DNA from: Allohoeflea poritis
GTDB lineage: Bacteria > Pseudomonadota > Alphaproteobacteria > Rhizobiales > Rhizobiaceae
DNA: 56,387 nucleotides
Assembly (NCBI RefSeq): GCF_027889715.1
Contig: NZ_JAPJZH010000024.1
Location: forward strand, 1 to 56,387
Reading direction: 5' to 3'
The notes under the pieces are model-generated. The model saw nothing but the letters and a program-made list of their open reading frames with translations. It was not told the DNA's origin and ran no database searches. Of the stretch, positions 1 through 9,777 are shown in pieces (positions within the stretch are counted from its first letter, which is position 1; each line of letters opens with the position of its first letter). Both the position numbers and the translations under genes were made by a program.

Positions 1-66
1 GTGAAACACCCCTGCGCCAATGGTACTTCGTCTCAAGACGCGGGAGAGTAGGGCACCGCCAGGTCC
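1..66 (+). rRNA. rrf: 5S ribosomal RNA, 3' part
   Basis: The first 66 bases match the 3' half of alphaproteobacterial 5S rRNA, including the segments GCGCCAATGGTACTTCGTCT and GCGGGAGAGTAGG. The 5' part lies outside the window. With the tRNA-fMet that follows, this marks the downstream end of an rrn operon. The exact 3' end is uncertain by a few bases. Confidence 0.9.
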
Positions 67-175
67 GCAAAAAGCAAAAACATATCTTCTCTTTAAAATG
101 TTCGAGCCAAGCCATTTTCAGCGCCGATTAAGGTGCAAGTTTCGCTTCGGTTCGAGCGCAGGACACAAAAGTTGA

Positions 176-335
<160 letters not shown>

Positions 336-375
336 CCACTCGAAAATCAAAATTAAGCCAAGTGCGAACTCAGCC

Positions 376-420
376 CTCAAAAGGCAGAGGTCACAGGTCC
401 GAATCCAGCCGGGTGCTGCA
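376..420 (+). pseudogene. decayed tRNA 3' half (relic 1)
   Basis: This runs ungapped against the fMet tRNA from CTCA of the anticodon loop to the 3' end. It shares GGTC, CAGGT, GAATCCA/AAATCCT-type T-arm spacing and a terminal CA. About 28 of 45 positions match. It could derive from a different tRNA, since the T-loop reads TCCGAAT. It is not a functional tRNA, because there is no 5' half and the T stem is broken. Confidence 0.4.
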
Positions 421-513
421 AAAATCTAATAAATTCAAGAGATTGAAGATATGTTTGAGAGTTTGTATTTCTGAAACAAGAATGGGTCACCTCATGATTA
501 CCACGTGAATTCA

Positions 514-547
514 TGAAGGCCGCGAGTTCAAGTACTGCTTGCAACCA
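514..547 (+). pseudogene. decayed tRNA-fMet 3' end (relic 2)
   Basis: The stretch from TGAAGG to GCAACCA resembles the fMet 3' end: TGAAGG, a GTTCAA T-loop core, CTGC and GCAACCA all recur, with a 2-nt shortening. There is no matching 5' half. It is read here as a trace of another attachment event at the same tRNA. Confidence 0.45.
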
Positions 548-741
548 TCTCAGGGCAAAAAATCCAACCAAGACATGGAGAATTCGATGCCAACCCAACG
601 GTCCGACCGACCGAGAGGCAGCCATTGTTGATCCGTCTTCGGATATCCATTGCCTTGCCCGGATATTGTCCTACCGAATGGTAGAGGAAGTAACCGGACC
701 ATCAGGAAGCGGGCTTGCGTCGTTCATGGAAGCTCCTCGAT

Positions 742-900
742 CTAATATCCAAGATTGCCGGGTAACCACAGTCTTATGCCGGGAAAGGTAACGACGATCA
801 CCAGTGTCAGCAGGTTGATCAGGAAAAGCAGTGCATTGGCGCTCAGCAATGGGCGCAGACAGCACCCGGCAATCTGGTCAATGCCGCACTCAGTCCTCAT
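742..900 (-). pseudogene. C-terminal remnant of TRAP large permease DctM
   Basis: Reading the minus strand from 900 to the TAG at 742-744 gives 52 residues whose last two thirds look like the final DctM helix and tail: NALLFLINLLTLVIVVTFP, then GIRLWLPG. The FP-x-x-x-LWLP ending is typical of DctM and matches the layout of the intact DctM at 15899-17248 (LTLVILIMYP, ISLWLP). The other ~400 residues are absent, because the formamidase gene stops at 904 directly upstream. It appears to be the stump of a gene lost when the cassette arrived. Confidence 0.65.
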
Positions 901-903
901 CTC

Positions 904-1740
904 TCAATGTTCTACTGCCTCATGATGGTCTCCAGCGAAGGTGCGAGCTAGCGGATGATAGGGAACTTTCAGTCCGTCTATGACATCAAAATGATGCCTT
1001 CCCCGATCTTGAACGAAACTTGTAGGTAGGCCCTTGCTGGCCCAGACTTCGGCCAAACATCGAGATTGACGGACAAATTCTGGCCGTTCGTCGTCTCCAA
1101 CCCAACATGTTAGTTCTGGCCCTGCAACAGGATCATGCAGCACGGGACTTTCGATCTCGGCCTCCTTCTGGTCGAGTTTTAGCAAAACGTTCATCTCAGT
1201 CAGACGAAGCGGTCTCAAGTCATGCAGCCCGCTTATGGAGAGCACACGATCGATTCTTGAGAGCACACCCGGCGGGAGAGGGGTGTCGTCGCAGATCATT
1301 CGGGTGACAAGATGTCCGCCGGCAGAATGACCTGCCAATCTGACCGGGCCGTCGAACTTCTCAGAGGCACCTTCAATCGCGTGGCCGACTTGTCGGGTTA
1401 TATCTCTAATCCTGGCTTCGGGCGCCAAGGTATAGCTGGGTATTACGACGGCCCAACCAAGGCTCACAGCGCCAGCGGCGAGGTCGGACCAACTGGATTT
1501 GTCGAATTCAGACCAATAGCCACCGTGAACAAAAACCGCCAAGCCAATTGGTTCGCCATCCGGGCGGAAAATGTCCATACGCTCGCGTCTGTGATAGCCG
1601 TATGGAACATCCGGTATAGTGAAAGCACTGGACCGATAATCGGCTGCACGCCTGGCCCATAAATCAGGATAATCCTCGCCTTTGTCGATGTAACGCGCAT
1701 TTGAAAACGCGTCGTCCCAGTTGATCTTCGCAATGCTCAT
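904..1740 (-). CDS. kynurenine formamidase, alpha/beta-hydrolase type
   Basis: This 278-residue alpha/beta hydrolase carries the oxyanion motif HGGYW (72-76) and the nucleophile elbow GHSAGG (Ser139). A C-terminal GRHHFDV supplies the likely catalytic His near 250, and Asp216/217 is a plausible acid. HGG-x-W with GHSAGG is characteristic of the eukaryotic-type arylformamidase family, which hydrolyses N-formylkynurenine to kynurenine and formate. Most bacteria use the unrelated metal-dependent KynB, so the assignment leans on context: kynA and kynU lie in the same cassette. Its start overlaps the glutaryl-CoA dehydrogenase stop by 4 bp, so the two are cotranscribed. A general esterase remains possible. 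Confidence 0.75.
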   Translation of the reverse strand: MSIAKINWDDAFSNARYIDKGEDYPDLWARRAADYRSSAFTIPDVPYGYHRRERMDIFRPDGEPIGLAVFVHGGYWSEFDKSSWSDLAAGAVSLGWAVVIPSYTLAPEARIRDITRQVGHAIEGASEKFDGPVRLAGHSAGGHLVTRMICDDTPLPPGVLSRIDRVLSISGLHDLRPLRLTEMNVLLKLDQKEAEIESPVLHDPVAGPELTCWVGDDERPEFVRQSRCLAEVWASKGLPTSFVQDRGRHHFDVIDGLKVPYHPLARTFAGDHHEAVEH

Positions 1741-2975
1741 GAGAATGCCTGCAGACCGGTCTGACCGCGTCCAAGGATGAGCGCGTGGATATCGTGCGTG
1801 CCTTCGTAAGTGTTGACCGCTTCAAGGTTCATGACGTGCCGGATTACGCCATACTCATCCGAAACACCGTTGCCACCGTGCATGTCCCGTGCTTCGCGAG
1901 CGATCGCCAAAGCCTTTCCGCAGTTGTTTCTTTTGACGAGACTGATGAGCTCGGCAGAATTTTCATGGGCGTCCATCATACGCCCCAGCCGCAACGAGCC
2001 GAGCAATCCAAACGAGATGTCAGTCTGCATGTCGGCGAGCTTCTTTTGGATAAGTTGCATTGCCGCAAGTGGCTTTCCGAACTGCTTGCGTTCCAGTGTG
2101 TAGTTGCGCGCGGCATGCCAACAGGCTTCCGCCGCACCCATGGCGCCCCAACTGATGCCAAATCGTGCCCGATTCAGGCAGCCGAACGGTCCGGCTAGCC
2201 CCTCAACATTTGGGAGAAGGTTCTCTTCGGGGACAAAGACATCGCTCATCTGGATCATGCCGGTGACAGATGCGCGCAGTGAGAATTTTCCCTCGATCTT
2301 GGGTGCATCGAGACCGCTCATACCCTTTTCGAGAACAAAACCTCGGATGCGCGCTTCATGCGCGTCGGACTTGGCCCAAACCACAAAGACATCGGCAATC
2401 GGACTGTTGGTAATCCAGTTCTTGGCGCCGGACACAAGATAGCCGCCGTCCACCTTCTTTGCCCGTGTGATCATCGATCCCGGATCAGAGCCATGGTCTG
2501 GTTCGGTCAGACCAAAGCAGCCAACCCACTCGCCGGAAGCCAGTTTGGGTAAGTACTTGCTGCGCTGCTCTTCCGACCCGTAGGCAAAGATCGGATGCAT
2601 CACAAGTGAACTCTGTACGGACATGGCCGAGCGGTAACCGCTATCGACGCGCTCGACTTCTCTCGCAACCAAGCCGTAGGAGACATAGTTCGTTCCAACC
2701 CCGCCATAGGCCTCGGGAATTGTCGGGCCCAGCAGGCCGAGTTCACCCATTTCCGTCATGATGTCCCGGTCGAACACTTCGCGCCGATTTGCCTCGATCA
2801 CACGCGACGCCAGATTGTCCTGACAATAGGCGCGCGCTGTGTCGCGTATCATTCGTTCTTCATCTGACAACAGGTTTTCCAGGAGGAACGGGTCCTCCCA
2901 ATTCAAAGCCTCCGGCTTGGCTCGCGCAGTTTCCGGCGTTACGTGAACGCTTTCGATGGATTTCGAGTTTTGCAT
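1737..2975 (-). CDS. gcdH: glutaryl-CoA dehydrogenase
   Basis: This 412-residue acyl-CoA dehydrogenase oxidises and decarboxylates glutaryl-CoA to crotonyl-CoA, passing electrons to ETF. The C-terminal signature [16 protein letters not shown] carries the catalytic base (Glu391), and the flavin/substrate segments [13 protein letters not shown] and KNWITNSP are present. This signature separates GcdH from other family members. It is transcribed away from the anthraniloyl-CoA monooxygenase across a 150-bp promoter gap with a strong palindrome. Glutaryl-CoA is the expected end product of the CoA-dependent anthranilate route, so the pairing is functional as well as positional. Confidence 0.92.
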   Translation of the reverse strand: MQNSKSIESVHVTPETARAKPEALNWEDPFLLENLLSDEERMIRDTARAYCQDNLASRVIEANRREVFDRDIMTEMGELGLLGPTIPEAYGGVGTNYVSYGLVAREVERVDSGYRSAMSVQSSLVMHPIFAYGSEEQRSKYLPKLASGEWVGCFGLTEPDHGSDPGSMITRAKKVDGGYLVSGAKNWITNSPIADVFVVWAKSDAHEARIRGFVLEKGMSGLDAPKIEGKFSLRASVTGMIQMSDVFVPEENLLPNVEGLAGPFGCLNRARFGISWGAMGAAEACWHAARNYTLERKQFGKPLAAMQLIQKKLADMQTDISFGLLGSLRLGRMMDAHENSAELISLVKRNNCGKALAIAREARDMHGGNGVSDEYGVIRHVMNLEAVNTYEGTHDIHALILGRGQTGLQAFS

Positions 2976-3029
2976 CGCGCTTCTCTCCCTTATGGCTGTT
3001 TCGCAAAAGCATATATTTTAAGTTTAAAA

Positions 3030-3045
3030 ATTTCAAGCTTGAAAT
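3030..3045. promoter_or_regulatory. palindromic operator between gcdH and the anthraniloyl-CoA genes
   Basis: ATTTCAAGCTTGAAAT is a perfect 16-bp palindrome in the AT-rich 2976-3124 gap between two divergent operons. TTCAA-TTGAA dyads of this size are typical operators for MarR-type repressors that respond to aromatic acyl-CoAs (family knowledge). The local MarR gene at 13922 is a possible partner, but its own promoter dyad has a different sequence. Confidence 0.55.
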
Positions 3046-3124
3046 ATATTTGGTTTCGCGTTATGAACACAGCGTTCGCAACTGATCGTCCAAGGGGCAC
3101 AGCATTGAGACAATGGAGGAAACC

Positions 3125-5416
3125 ATGCGTATAGCGTGTTTGGGTGGTGGGCCGGCTGGGCTATACTTCGCTATCTCCGCTAAACTGCGCGACCCTTTGC
3201 AAGAAGTCGTCGTCATCGAGCGAAACCGGTTCGATGATACGTTCGGGTGGGGCGTGGTGCTATCGGACGAAACTCTTGAAAACCTTGCCGCAAACGATGC
3301 GGTCAGCGCCAGAACCATTGGTGAAAACTTCGCGTACTGGGATGACATCGCACTCCACTACGAAGGCCAGACACACATTTCTTCCGGTCACGGATTTTGT
3401 GGGATCGGGCGCAAAAAACTCTTGCTCATTCTTCAAGAGCGCGCACGGGAGGTCGGCGTTGAACTGCGCTTCGAGACCGAAGTGGACAGTGCGGAGGAGT
3501 ATCGAAAGAGCTTCGATGTGGTCGTGGCGTCGGACGGTCTGAATTCAAAAACCCGCGCTCTGTACTCCGATGCGTTCAAACCCGAAATCGACCAACGCCT
3601 ATGCCAGTTCATCTGGTTGGGCACACATCAGAAATTCTCGGACGCGTTCACGTTCATTTTTGAAGAGACCCAGCATGGCTGGATCTGGGCTCATGCCTAC
3701 CAGTTCGACGAGGATACAGCCACGTTCATCGTCGAGTGCTCTCAGGAAACTTTTGATCAATTTGGGTTTGCGCAACTGAGCCAGCAGGAAAGCATCGAGA
3801 TCTGCCAGACCATTTTCAAGGATCACCTTGGTGGCCATGAACTAATGACCAATGCGAATCACATCCGTGGTTCTGCTTGGATTCGCTTCCCGCGGGTGCT
3901 GTGCGAAAAATGGCACCATGACAACGTCGTGCTGTTGGGGGACGCCTCTGCAACCGCACATTTTTCGATAGGCTCGGGCACAAAACTCGCGTTCGAAAGT
4001 GCGATCGCACTCGCGGAATACATCCACACGGAAAGCAGTCTGGAAAAGGCATTTACCCGATATCAGGAAGAGCGCCGGCTGGAAGTCCTGCGCCTCCAAT
4101 CAGCAGCCCGGAACTCGCTTGAGTGGTTTGAATCGGTCGAGCGCTATCTTGGTATGGATCCCGTCCAACTGAACTACTCCATGTTGACGCGATCGCAACG
4201 GATCAGTCATGAAAATCTGCGGCTTCGTGACCCCGAATGGCTGGAGCAGGCAGAACGCTGGTTCATGCGCGAGGCTGGAATGAAAGCTGACGCTCCCGTT
4301 CTACCGCCCATGTTGGTTCCGTTCCGCTTGCGGGAAATGGAACTCAAAAACCGCATCGTAGTTTCGCCAATGGCGCAATACAAGGCAGTCGACGGGTGCC
4401 CGACCGATTGGCATCTCATCCACTATGGGGAACGCGCAAAAGGAGGTGCTGGGCTCGTCTACACCGAAATGACCTGCGTTTCAGACACGGGCCGGATCAC
4501 GCCGGGATGTCCGGGGCTTTACGCGTCGGACCATGAGATCGCCTGGAAGCGCCTCACTCGGTTCGTGCACGCAGAAACCGATGCGAAAATCTGCTGCCAG
4601 ATAGGTCATTCCGGACGAAAGGGCTCCACCAATATAGGCTGGGAGGGGATGGACACACCCCTTAAAGCCGGAAACTGGGAATTGATTTCAGCCTCGGCAA
4701 TTCCGTGGACGGACAGAAACTCGGTTCCGATGGAGGCCACAGAGACCGACTTGCAGGAAATCAAGTCTCAGTTTGTTGCCGCTGCCGAAATGGCCGATCG
4801 CGCTGGTTTCGACATGATCGAGCTTCACGCCGCGCACGGATATCTGCTCTCTTCCTTCATCTCACCGGTTTCCAACGTTCGGTCCGACAAGTACGGCGGC
4901 AATCTGGAATGCCGTTTGCGTTATCCGCTCGAAGTCTTTGCTGCAATGCGCGACGTCTGGCCTGATAACAAACCCATGTCGGTCCGAATTTCGGCCAATG
5001 ACTGGGTCGGAGACGATGGCATTACGCCACAAGACGCGGTGCACATAGCCAGAGCCTTCGGCGCGGCCGGTGCCGACGTCATTGATGTTTCGGCCGGACA
5101 GACGACTCCAGACGCAAATCCCGTATATGGCCGCATGTTCCAAACGCCGTTCAGTGATCGGATCCGCAACGATGCTGGAATCAAAACCATTGCCGTCGGA
5201 AACATTTTCGAGGCGGATCACGCCAACTCGATCCTCATGGCTGGCAGAGCAGATTTGGTTGCCGTTGGACGGCCCCACTTGGCTGATCCCTATTGGACGC
5301 TTCGCGAGGCGGCCAAGATAGGCGATCGCCAGGCATCATGGCCTCTGCCCTATCTGGCCGGACGCGATCAGGCGTGGCGCCTCGCCGACCGCGCTTCAGA
5401 GGCGATACGCGTATGA
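3125..5416 (+). CDS. 2-aminobenzoyl-CoA (anthraniloyl-CoA) monooxygenase/reductase
   Basis: This 763-residue two-domain flavoprotein has an N-terminal class A FAD monooxygenase (GGGPAG at 7-12, [14 protein letters not shown] as the second FAD motif) fused from about residue 393 to an Old Yellow Enzyme reductase domain ([18 protein letters not shown], then [16 protein letters not shown]). The fusion is the hallmark of 2-aminobenzoyl-CoA monooxygenase/reductase and the related salicylyl-CoA 5-hydroxylases. It hydroxylates and then reduces the ring of the CoA thioester, opening a beta-oxidation-like route to glutaryl-CoA. The start at 3125 is chosen because GGAGGA (3115-3120) lies 4-5 nt upstream; an ATG at 3113 is less likely. 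The adjacent anthranilate-CoA ligase and kynureninase favour aminobenzoyl-CoA as substrate. Confidence 0.88.
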   Translation: MRIACLGGGPAGLYFAISAKLRDPLQEVVVIERNRFDDTFGWGVVLSDETLENLAANDAVSARTIGENFAYWDDIALHYEGQTHISSGHGFCGIGRKKLLLILQERAREVGVELRFETEVDSAEEYRKSFDVVVASDGLNSKTRALYSDAFKPEIDQRLCQFIWLGTHQKFSDAFTFIFEETQHGWIWAHAYQFDEDTATFIVECSQETFDQFGFAQLSQQESIEICQTIFKDHLGGHELMTNANHIRGSAWIRFPRVLCEKWHHDNVVLLGDASATAHFSIGSGTKLAFESAIALAEYIHTESSLEKAFTRYQEERRLEVLRLQSAARNSLEWFESVERYLGMDPVQLNYSMLTRSQRISHENLRLRDPEWLEQAERWFMREAGMKADAPVLPPMLVPFRLREMELKNRIVVSPMAQYKAVDGCPTDWHLIHYGERAKGGAGLVYTEMTCVSDTGRITPGCPGLYASDHEIAWKRLTRFVHAETDAKICCQIGHSGRKGSTNIGWEGMDTPLKAGNWELISASAIPWTDRNSVPMEATETDLQEIKSQFVAAAEMADRAGFDMIELHAAHGYLLSSFISPVSNVRSDKYGGNLECRLRYPLEVFAAMRDVWPDNKPMSVRISANDWVGDDGITPQDAVHIARAFGAAGADVIDVSAGQTTPDANPVYGRMFQTPFSDRIRNDAGIKTIAVGNIFEADHANSILMAGRADLVAVGRPHLADPYWTLREAAKIGDRQASWPLPYLAGRDQAWRLADRASEAIRV

Positions 5417-5615
5417 TCTTTCTCACTCGAGCAATCTGTCTGCAACAAAGAAAAAGCTCGGGCAGTGCTCTTGCCGGAACCAGACATAAGCCGTGCACAC
5501 CTCACCTTCGTGCACAATCTGAGATTGGAGCGTTGCGCGCCCGCAAAGGTACGCCAGACGCTGAGCGCGCGGCGCATGTGTGGCTGACATTCCCAAATCG
5601 TCAGGAGTAATCAGG

Positions 5616-7235
5616 ATGCTCGGATCAACGGCCCATACCGACACTTTCGCGCGTGATAACCTGCCAACCCAGGATCAATGGCCCGATCTGAATTTGGACG
5701 GTTTTGACTATCCGGATCGACTGAATGTCGCCACCGAGCTGACCGATGTTATGGTTGAAAAGGGGTTTGGCGACAACATCGCGTTGATCGGAAACGGGCG
5801 GCGCCGAACCTATAAGGAACTGGCGGATTGGAGCAATCGACTAGCTTATGTCCTTGCGGACGATCTCGCCGTAAGGCCGGGCAATCGCGTACTCATCCGT
5901 TCCGCCAACAATCCGGCGATGGTTGCGTGCTGGTTGGCCGCAACCAAAGTCGGTGCAGTTGTCGTCAACACGATGCCGATGCTGCGTGCCGGTGAACTGT
6001 CAAAATACGTCGCCAAGGCTGAGATCACACACGCCCTTTGTGACACACGCCTGATGGATGAAATGACGGCTTGCGCCCTTGAAAGTGACGGTCTCAATAC
6101 GGTGGTGGGCTTTGATGGCACATCGAACCACGACGCGGAACTCGATCGTCTGGCGCTTGAGAAGCCGGTGCAGTTCGATGCTGTGAATACCAGCCAGGAC
6201 GACGTCGCATTGATCGGCTTCACGTCAGGTTCTACCGGCGAGCCAAAAGGGACGATGCACTTCCACCGTGATCTCCTGATCATAGCAGATGGCTATGCGA
6301 AGGAAGTGCTGAAGGTCCGGCCCGACGATATTTTTGTCGGCTCTCCGCCGCTTGCCTTCACTTTTGGATTGGGTGGCCTGGCGATCTTTCCGCTCCGCTT
6401 CGGCGCCACGGCGGCGTTGTTGGAGATGGCCTCACCGCCAAACATGATCGAAATCATCGAAAGATACAAAGCCACGGTTTGCTTCACGGCACCGACGGCT
6501 TATCGGGTGATGATGGGAGCCATGGATGAAGGTGCTGACCTTTCATCACTGCGCGCCGCCGTTTCTGCCGGGGAGACGCTCCCCGCGCCGGTGTACGAGG
6601 AATGGAAACAGAAGACCGGAAAACCCATGCTCGATGGGATCGGTGCGACAGAATTGTTGCACATCTTCATCACCAACCGATTTGAGGATCACCAGCCGTC
6701 ATGTACGGGCAAGCCGGTGACCGGTTACGAGGCGAGAATCATCGGCGAGGATGGTGAGGTGGTACCGCACGGTGATATCGGCCGTTTGGCTGTACGGGGT
6801 CCGACAGGCTGTCGCTATTTGCGCGGCGAGCGTCAGAATGAATATGTGCAAGACGGCTGGAACATCACCGGTGACGCATTCTGGCAGGACGAAGATGGGT
6901 ATTTCTATTTTTCCGCGCGCAACGACGACATTATCTTATCATCCGGTTACAACATCGCCGGCCCCGAGGTAGAAGCTGCTTTGCTATCACACGATGCGGT
7001 TGCCGAGTGTGCGGTCGTGGGTGTTCCCGACGACGAGCGAGGCAGCATTGTGCAGGCTCATGTAGTCCTCAATGCAGCTCTTGAGCTCTCCGACAGCCTC
7101 GCCAAAGAACTACAGGATCACGTCAAGGCGACGATCGCACCATACAAGTATCCCCGCTCCATCGTTTTCGCGGACGCTTTACCGAAGACAGAAAGCGGCA
7201 AGATCCAGCGTTTCAAACTGAAGCAATCATCATGA
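5616..7235 (+). CDS. 2-aminobenzoate-CoA ligase (AMP-forming)
   Basis: This 539-residue adenylate-forming ligase of the benzoate-CoA ligase group has the P-loop FTSGSTGEPKGTMHFHRD, an acyl-pocket segment GIGATELLHIF, and the C-terminal KTESGKIQRF with the catalytic Lys. It activates anthranilate to anthraniloyl-CoA with ATP, feeding the preceding monooxygenase. The ATG at 5616 has AGGAG nine bases upstream; a GTG at 5580 in the same frame would add 12 unlikely residues. The stop overlaps the tryptophan dioxygenase start by 4 bp (ATGA), so the two are translationally coupled. Specificity for aminobenzoate is inferred from context. Confidence 0.85.
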   Translation: MLGSTAHTDTFARDNLPTQDQWPDLNLDGFDYPDRLNVATELTDVMVEKGFGDNIALIGNGRRRTYKELADWSNRLAYVLADDLAVRPGNRVLIRSANNPAMVACWLAATKVGAVVVNTMPMLRAGELSKYVAKAEITHALCDTRLMDEMTACALESDGLNTVVGFDGTSNHDAELDRLALEKPVQFDAVNTSQDDVALIGFTSGSTGEPKGTMHFHRDLLIIADGYAKEVLKVRPDDIFVGSPPLAFTFGLGGLAIFPLRFGATAALLEMASPPNMIEIIERYKATVCFTAPTAYRVMMGAMDEGADLSSLRAAVSAGETLPAPVYEEWKQKTGKPMLDGIGATELLHIFITNRFEDHQPSCTGKPVTGYEARIIGEDGEVVPHGDIGRLAVRGPTGCRYLRGERQNEYVQDGWNITGDAFWQDEDGYFYFSARNDDIILSSGYNIAGPEVEAALLSHDAVAECAVVGVPDDERGSIVQAHVVLNAALELSDSLAKELQDHVKATIAPYKYPRSIVFADALPKTESGKIQRFKLKQSS

Positions 7236-8071
7236 GCAAACAACCCTACGATCCCGGTTCTGAAGGCGCCCAAACCGACTTCTCCGACTCGATGTCTTAC
7301 GGGGACTATCTGCACATCGATAACGTGCTGGCGCAGCAGCATTGTCTGAGCGATGCGCATGACGAGATGCTCTTCATCATTCAGCACCAGACCGCAGAAC
7401 TCTGGATGAAGCAGATACTGCACGAAATGTCTGCTGCAAGGCAAGCGCTGAAAGCAGGCGACACCGCTAATATGTTCAAGATGCTTGCACGTGTCAGTCG
7501 CATATTCGAACAACTCAACAATCAGTGGGATGTCCTGCGTACAATGACTCCCGCAGATTACACGCGTTTTCGCCGATGGCTTGGACCGTCATCGGGTTTT
7601 CAATCCTATCAGTACCGCATGATCGAATACGTTTTGGGAAACCGAAATCCCAACATGCTCAAGCCCCACGAGCATCGACCGGACGTCCTTCAGGCGCTGA
7701 CCGAAGAACTCGAACGCCCGAGTTTTTATGATGAGGTTATCCGTTTTCTCTTTAAGACCATCGATGGAGATGAAAGCGCAGCGCCGGAACCTCAATTGGA
7801 CTGCCCACATGTGGCAATTCCGGAGGTGCAAGCAAAATGGAAACTGGTTTATCAGGATATCAATCGATACTGGACACTGTATGAACTATCCGAAAAACTT
7901 GTTGATCTGGAAGACTACTTCCGACGTTGGCGATTCAATCACGTCACCACCGTTGAACGAGTGATTGGTTTCAAACGTGGCACCGGCGGCACGTCTGGCG
8001 TGAAGTATCTGAAACGCATGCTCGAAGTCGAATTGTTTCCCGAACTCTGGCGCCTGCGGGGAGATCTTTAA
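7232..8071 (+). CDS. kynA: tryptophan 2,3-dioxygenase
   Basis: This 279-residue haem dioxygenase opens the indole ring of L-tryptophan to N-formylkynurenine. Diagnostic segments are SYGDYLHIDNVLAQQH, IIQHQTAELWMKQ, the proximal haem ligand His237 in RFNHVTTVERVIG, and the substrate loop KRGTGGTSGVKYL. Its length is normal for bacterial KynA. It is the first enzyme of the pathway encoded around it, coupled to the ligase upstream and separated by two bases from kynU downstream. Confidence 0.96.
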   Translation: MSKQPYDPGSEGAQTDFSDSMSYGDYLHIDNVLAQQHCLSDAHDEMLFIIQHQTAELWMKQILHEMSAARQALKAGDTANMFKMLARVSRIFEQLNNQWDVLRTMTPADYTRFRRWLGPSSGFQSYQYRMIEYVLGNRNPNMLKPHEHRPDVLQALTEELERPSFYDEVIRFLFKTIDGDESAAPEPQLDCPHVAIPEVQAKWKLVYQDINRYWTLYELSEKLVDLEDYFRRWRFNHVTTVERVIGFKRGTGGTSGVKYLKRMLEVELFPELWRLRGDL

Positions 8072-8073
8072 TA

Positions 8074-9261
8074 ATGCCGCTTCCCAGAAAAGAGCTCTTC
8101 GACATCCCAAGGAACGTGATTTATCTCGATGGAAATTCTTTGGGGCCACTGCCAAAAGGCGCGATGGAACGCGGGCAGGCGGTGATATGCAACGAATGGG
8201 GGCAGCAGCTGATTCGGGCATGGAATAGAGCTGACTGGATCTCATTGCCGCAACGTGTGGGCGACCGCATAGGGCAGCTCATCGGTGCCCCAAATGGCAG
8301 CGTCGCCACCGGTGACACGCTTTCAATCAAGGTCTATCAGGCTCTGGCGGCCGCATTGAAAATGCGCCCGGATCGCAAAGTCATCTTGTCGGACACCGGA
8401 AACTTTCCAACCGATCTGTACATGGCCGAAGGCCTGATCCGGACCATCGACAAGGGACATGACCTTCGCTTGTCCGCGCCAGAGGATGTCGCTGGGGAAA
8501 TCAACGCAGACGTGGCCGTCGTCATGTTGACACACGTCGATTACCGTACCGGGCGCATGCATGACATGGCAGCCATTACCGCGGCTGCGCACGAGGCAGG
8601 TGCGGTCATGATTTGGGACCTCGCCCATACCGCCGGCGCAATGCCGGTGGAAATAGCACGAACAAACGCCGAGTTTGCGGTCGGTTGTACCTACAAATAT
8701 CTCAATGGCGGACCTGGTGCTCCAGCCTTCATTTATGTCCGCCCGGACATCATTGAAAATGTTGAGCCAGCCTTGGCGGGGTGGATGGGTCATGATGCGC
8801 CATTCGCTATGGAACTGGTCTATCGACCCGCATTTTCCACAGAACGACTTCGCGTCGGAACTCCGCCGGTAGTGCAATTGTCACTGCTCGACGCGGCGCT
8901 GGACGTTTGGGATCAAGTCGACATGAACGAGATCCGTCACGCGTCGCAGGAGTTGTCGGAGCTCTTCATCTCAGAAGTTGAGACACGATGCCCCGAACTC
9001 TGTCTCGCCTCACCACGAGACGGCGGGATGCGCGGCAGCCAGGTTTCTTTTACTTTCGAAAAGGGCTACGCAGCGATGCAAGCATTGATTGATCGCGGTG
9101 TCATTGGTGACTTCCGCAGTCCTGACATCATGCGTTTCGGCTTCACTCCGCTTTACCTTGACAAACATGATTGCGTGGCCGCCGCGGAGATCATCGAAGA
9201 AGTGATCTCGAACGAAGTGTGGCGCGATCCGAAGTATCAGAAGAAAGCGAAAGTGACCTGA
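8074..9261 (+). CDS. kynU: kynureninase
   Basis: This 395-residue PLP enzyme of fold type I cleaves kynurenine to anthranilate and alanine. It shows YLDGNSLGPLPKGA near the N-terminus, the aspartate segment IWDLAHTAGAMP, and the PLP lysine (Lys208) in GCTYKYLNGGPGAP. The C-terminal DFRSPDIMRFGFTPLYL is also characteristic. It lies immediately after kynA, and its product is the substrate of the CoA ligase in the same operon. Confidence 0.95.
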   Translation: MPLPRKELFDIPRNVIYLDGNSLGPLPKGAMERGQAVICNEWGQQLIRAWNRADWISLPQRVGDRIGQLIGAPNGSVATGDTLSIKVYQALAAALKMRPDRKVILSDTGNFPTDLYMAEGLIRTIDKGHDLRLSAPEDVAGEINADVAVVMLTHVDYRTGRMHDMAAITAAAHEAGAVMIWDLAHTAGAMPVEIARTNAEFAVGCTYKYLNGGPGAPAFIYVRPDIIENVEPALAGWMGHDAPFAMELVYRPAFSTERLRVGTPPVVQLSLLDAALDVWDQVDMNEIRHASQELSELFISEVETRCPELCLASPRDGGMRGSQVSFTFEKGYAAMQALIDRGVIGDFRSPDIMRFGFTPLYLDKHDCVAAAEIIEEVISNEVWRDPKYQKKAKVT

Positions 9262-9341
9262 AAGTCCTTTTGTCACGCGTGCTCGAACAGCCGCGAGACA
9301 GATGTCGGCAATAGTTGAAACACACCCATGGAGTCGCGAAC

Positions 9342-9743
9342 ATGAAATCGGAGATCATTCACCCTGATGGCTGGGCGCCGGCGATAGGATACTCAAATGG
9401 CATTCAGATGCCTGACGGTACTTTGCACATTGGCGGTCAGATCGGCTGGGATAAACGTGGCAAGTTCCCCGACGGAGGATTCGTGGATCAAACGGAGCAA
9501 GCGTTGTCAAATATCGCAGAGATTGTACGGGCGGCAGGCGGCGAGGTAACCGATATAGGTCGCATGACATGGTTTGTGAAAGACAAAGCCGAGTACCTGG
9601 CCAATCTAAAAGAAGTCGGCAAAGCGTATCGCAGGGTATTCGGAAAGCACTTTCCAGCCATGTCGATGCTTGTGATCAATGACCTCATCGAGAATGAGGC
9701 TCTCTTGGAGATCGAAGCGACAGCCTATATTCGACGTCCCTAG
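9342..9743 (+). CDS. RidA/YjgF-family enamine/imine deaminase
   Basis: This small RidA-fold protein (133 residues) has the conserved ends GTLHIGGQIGWD and FPAMSMLVINDLIENEALLEIE. RidA proteins speed hydrolysis of enamines and imines to ketones and ammonia. The product of anthraniloyl-CoA dearomatisation is an enamine/imine-type cyclohexenone, so a deaminase fits as the last gene of this operon; that role is inference. The start at ATG 9342 follows GGAG by 8 nt; an in-frame TTG at 9315 is weaker. It ends 34 bp before the convergent Usp gene. Confidence 0.75.
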   Translation: MKSEIIHPDGWAPAIGYSNGIQMPDGTLHIGGQIGWDKRGKFPDGGFVDQTEQALSNIAEIVRAAGGEVTDIGRMTWFVKDKAEYLANLKEVGKAYRRVFGKHFPAMSMLVINDLIENEALLEIEATAYIRRP

Positions 9744-9777
9744 TCTAGCTTGATTTCGTACCACGGTCGCCAGTCCA

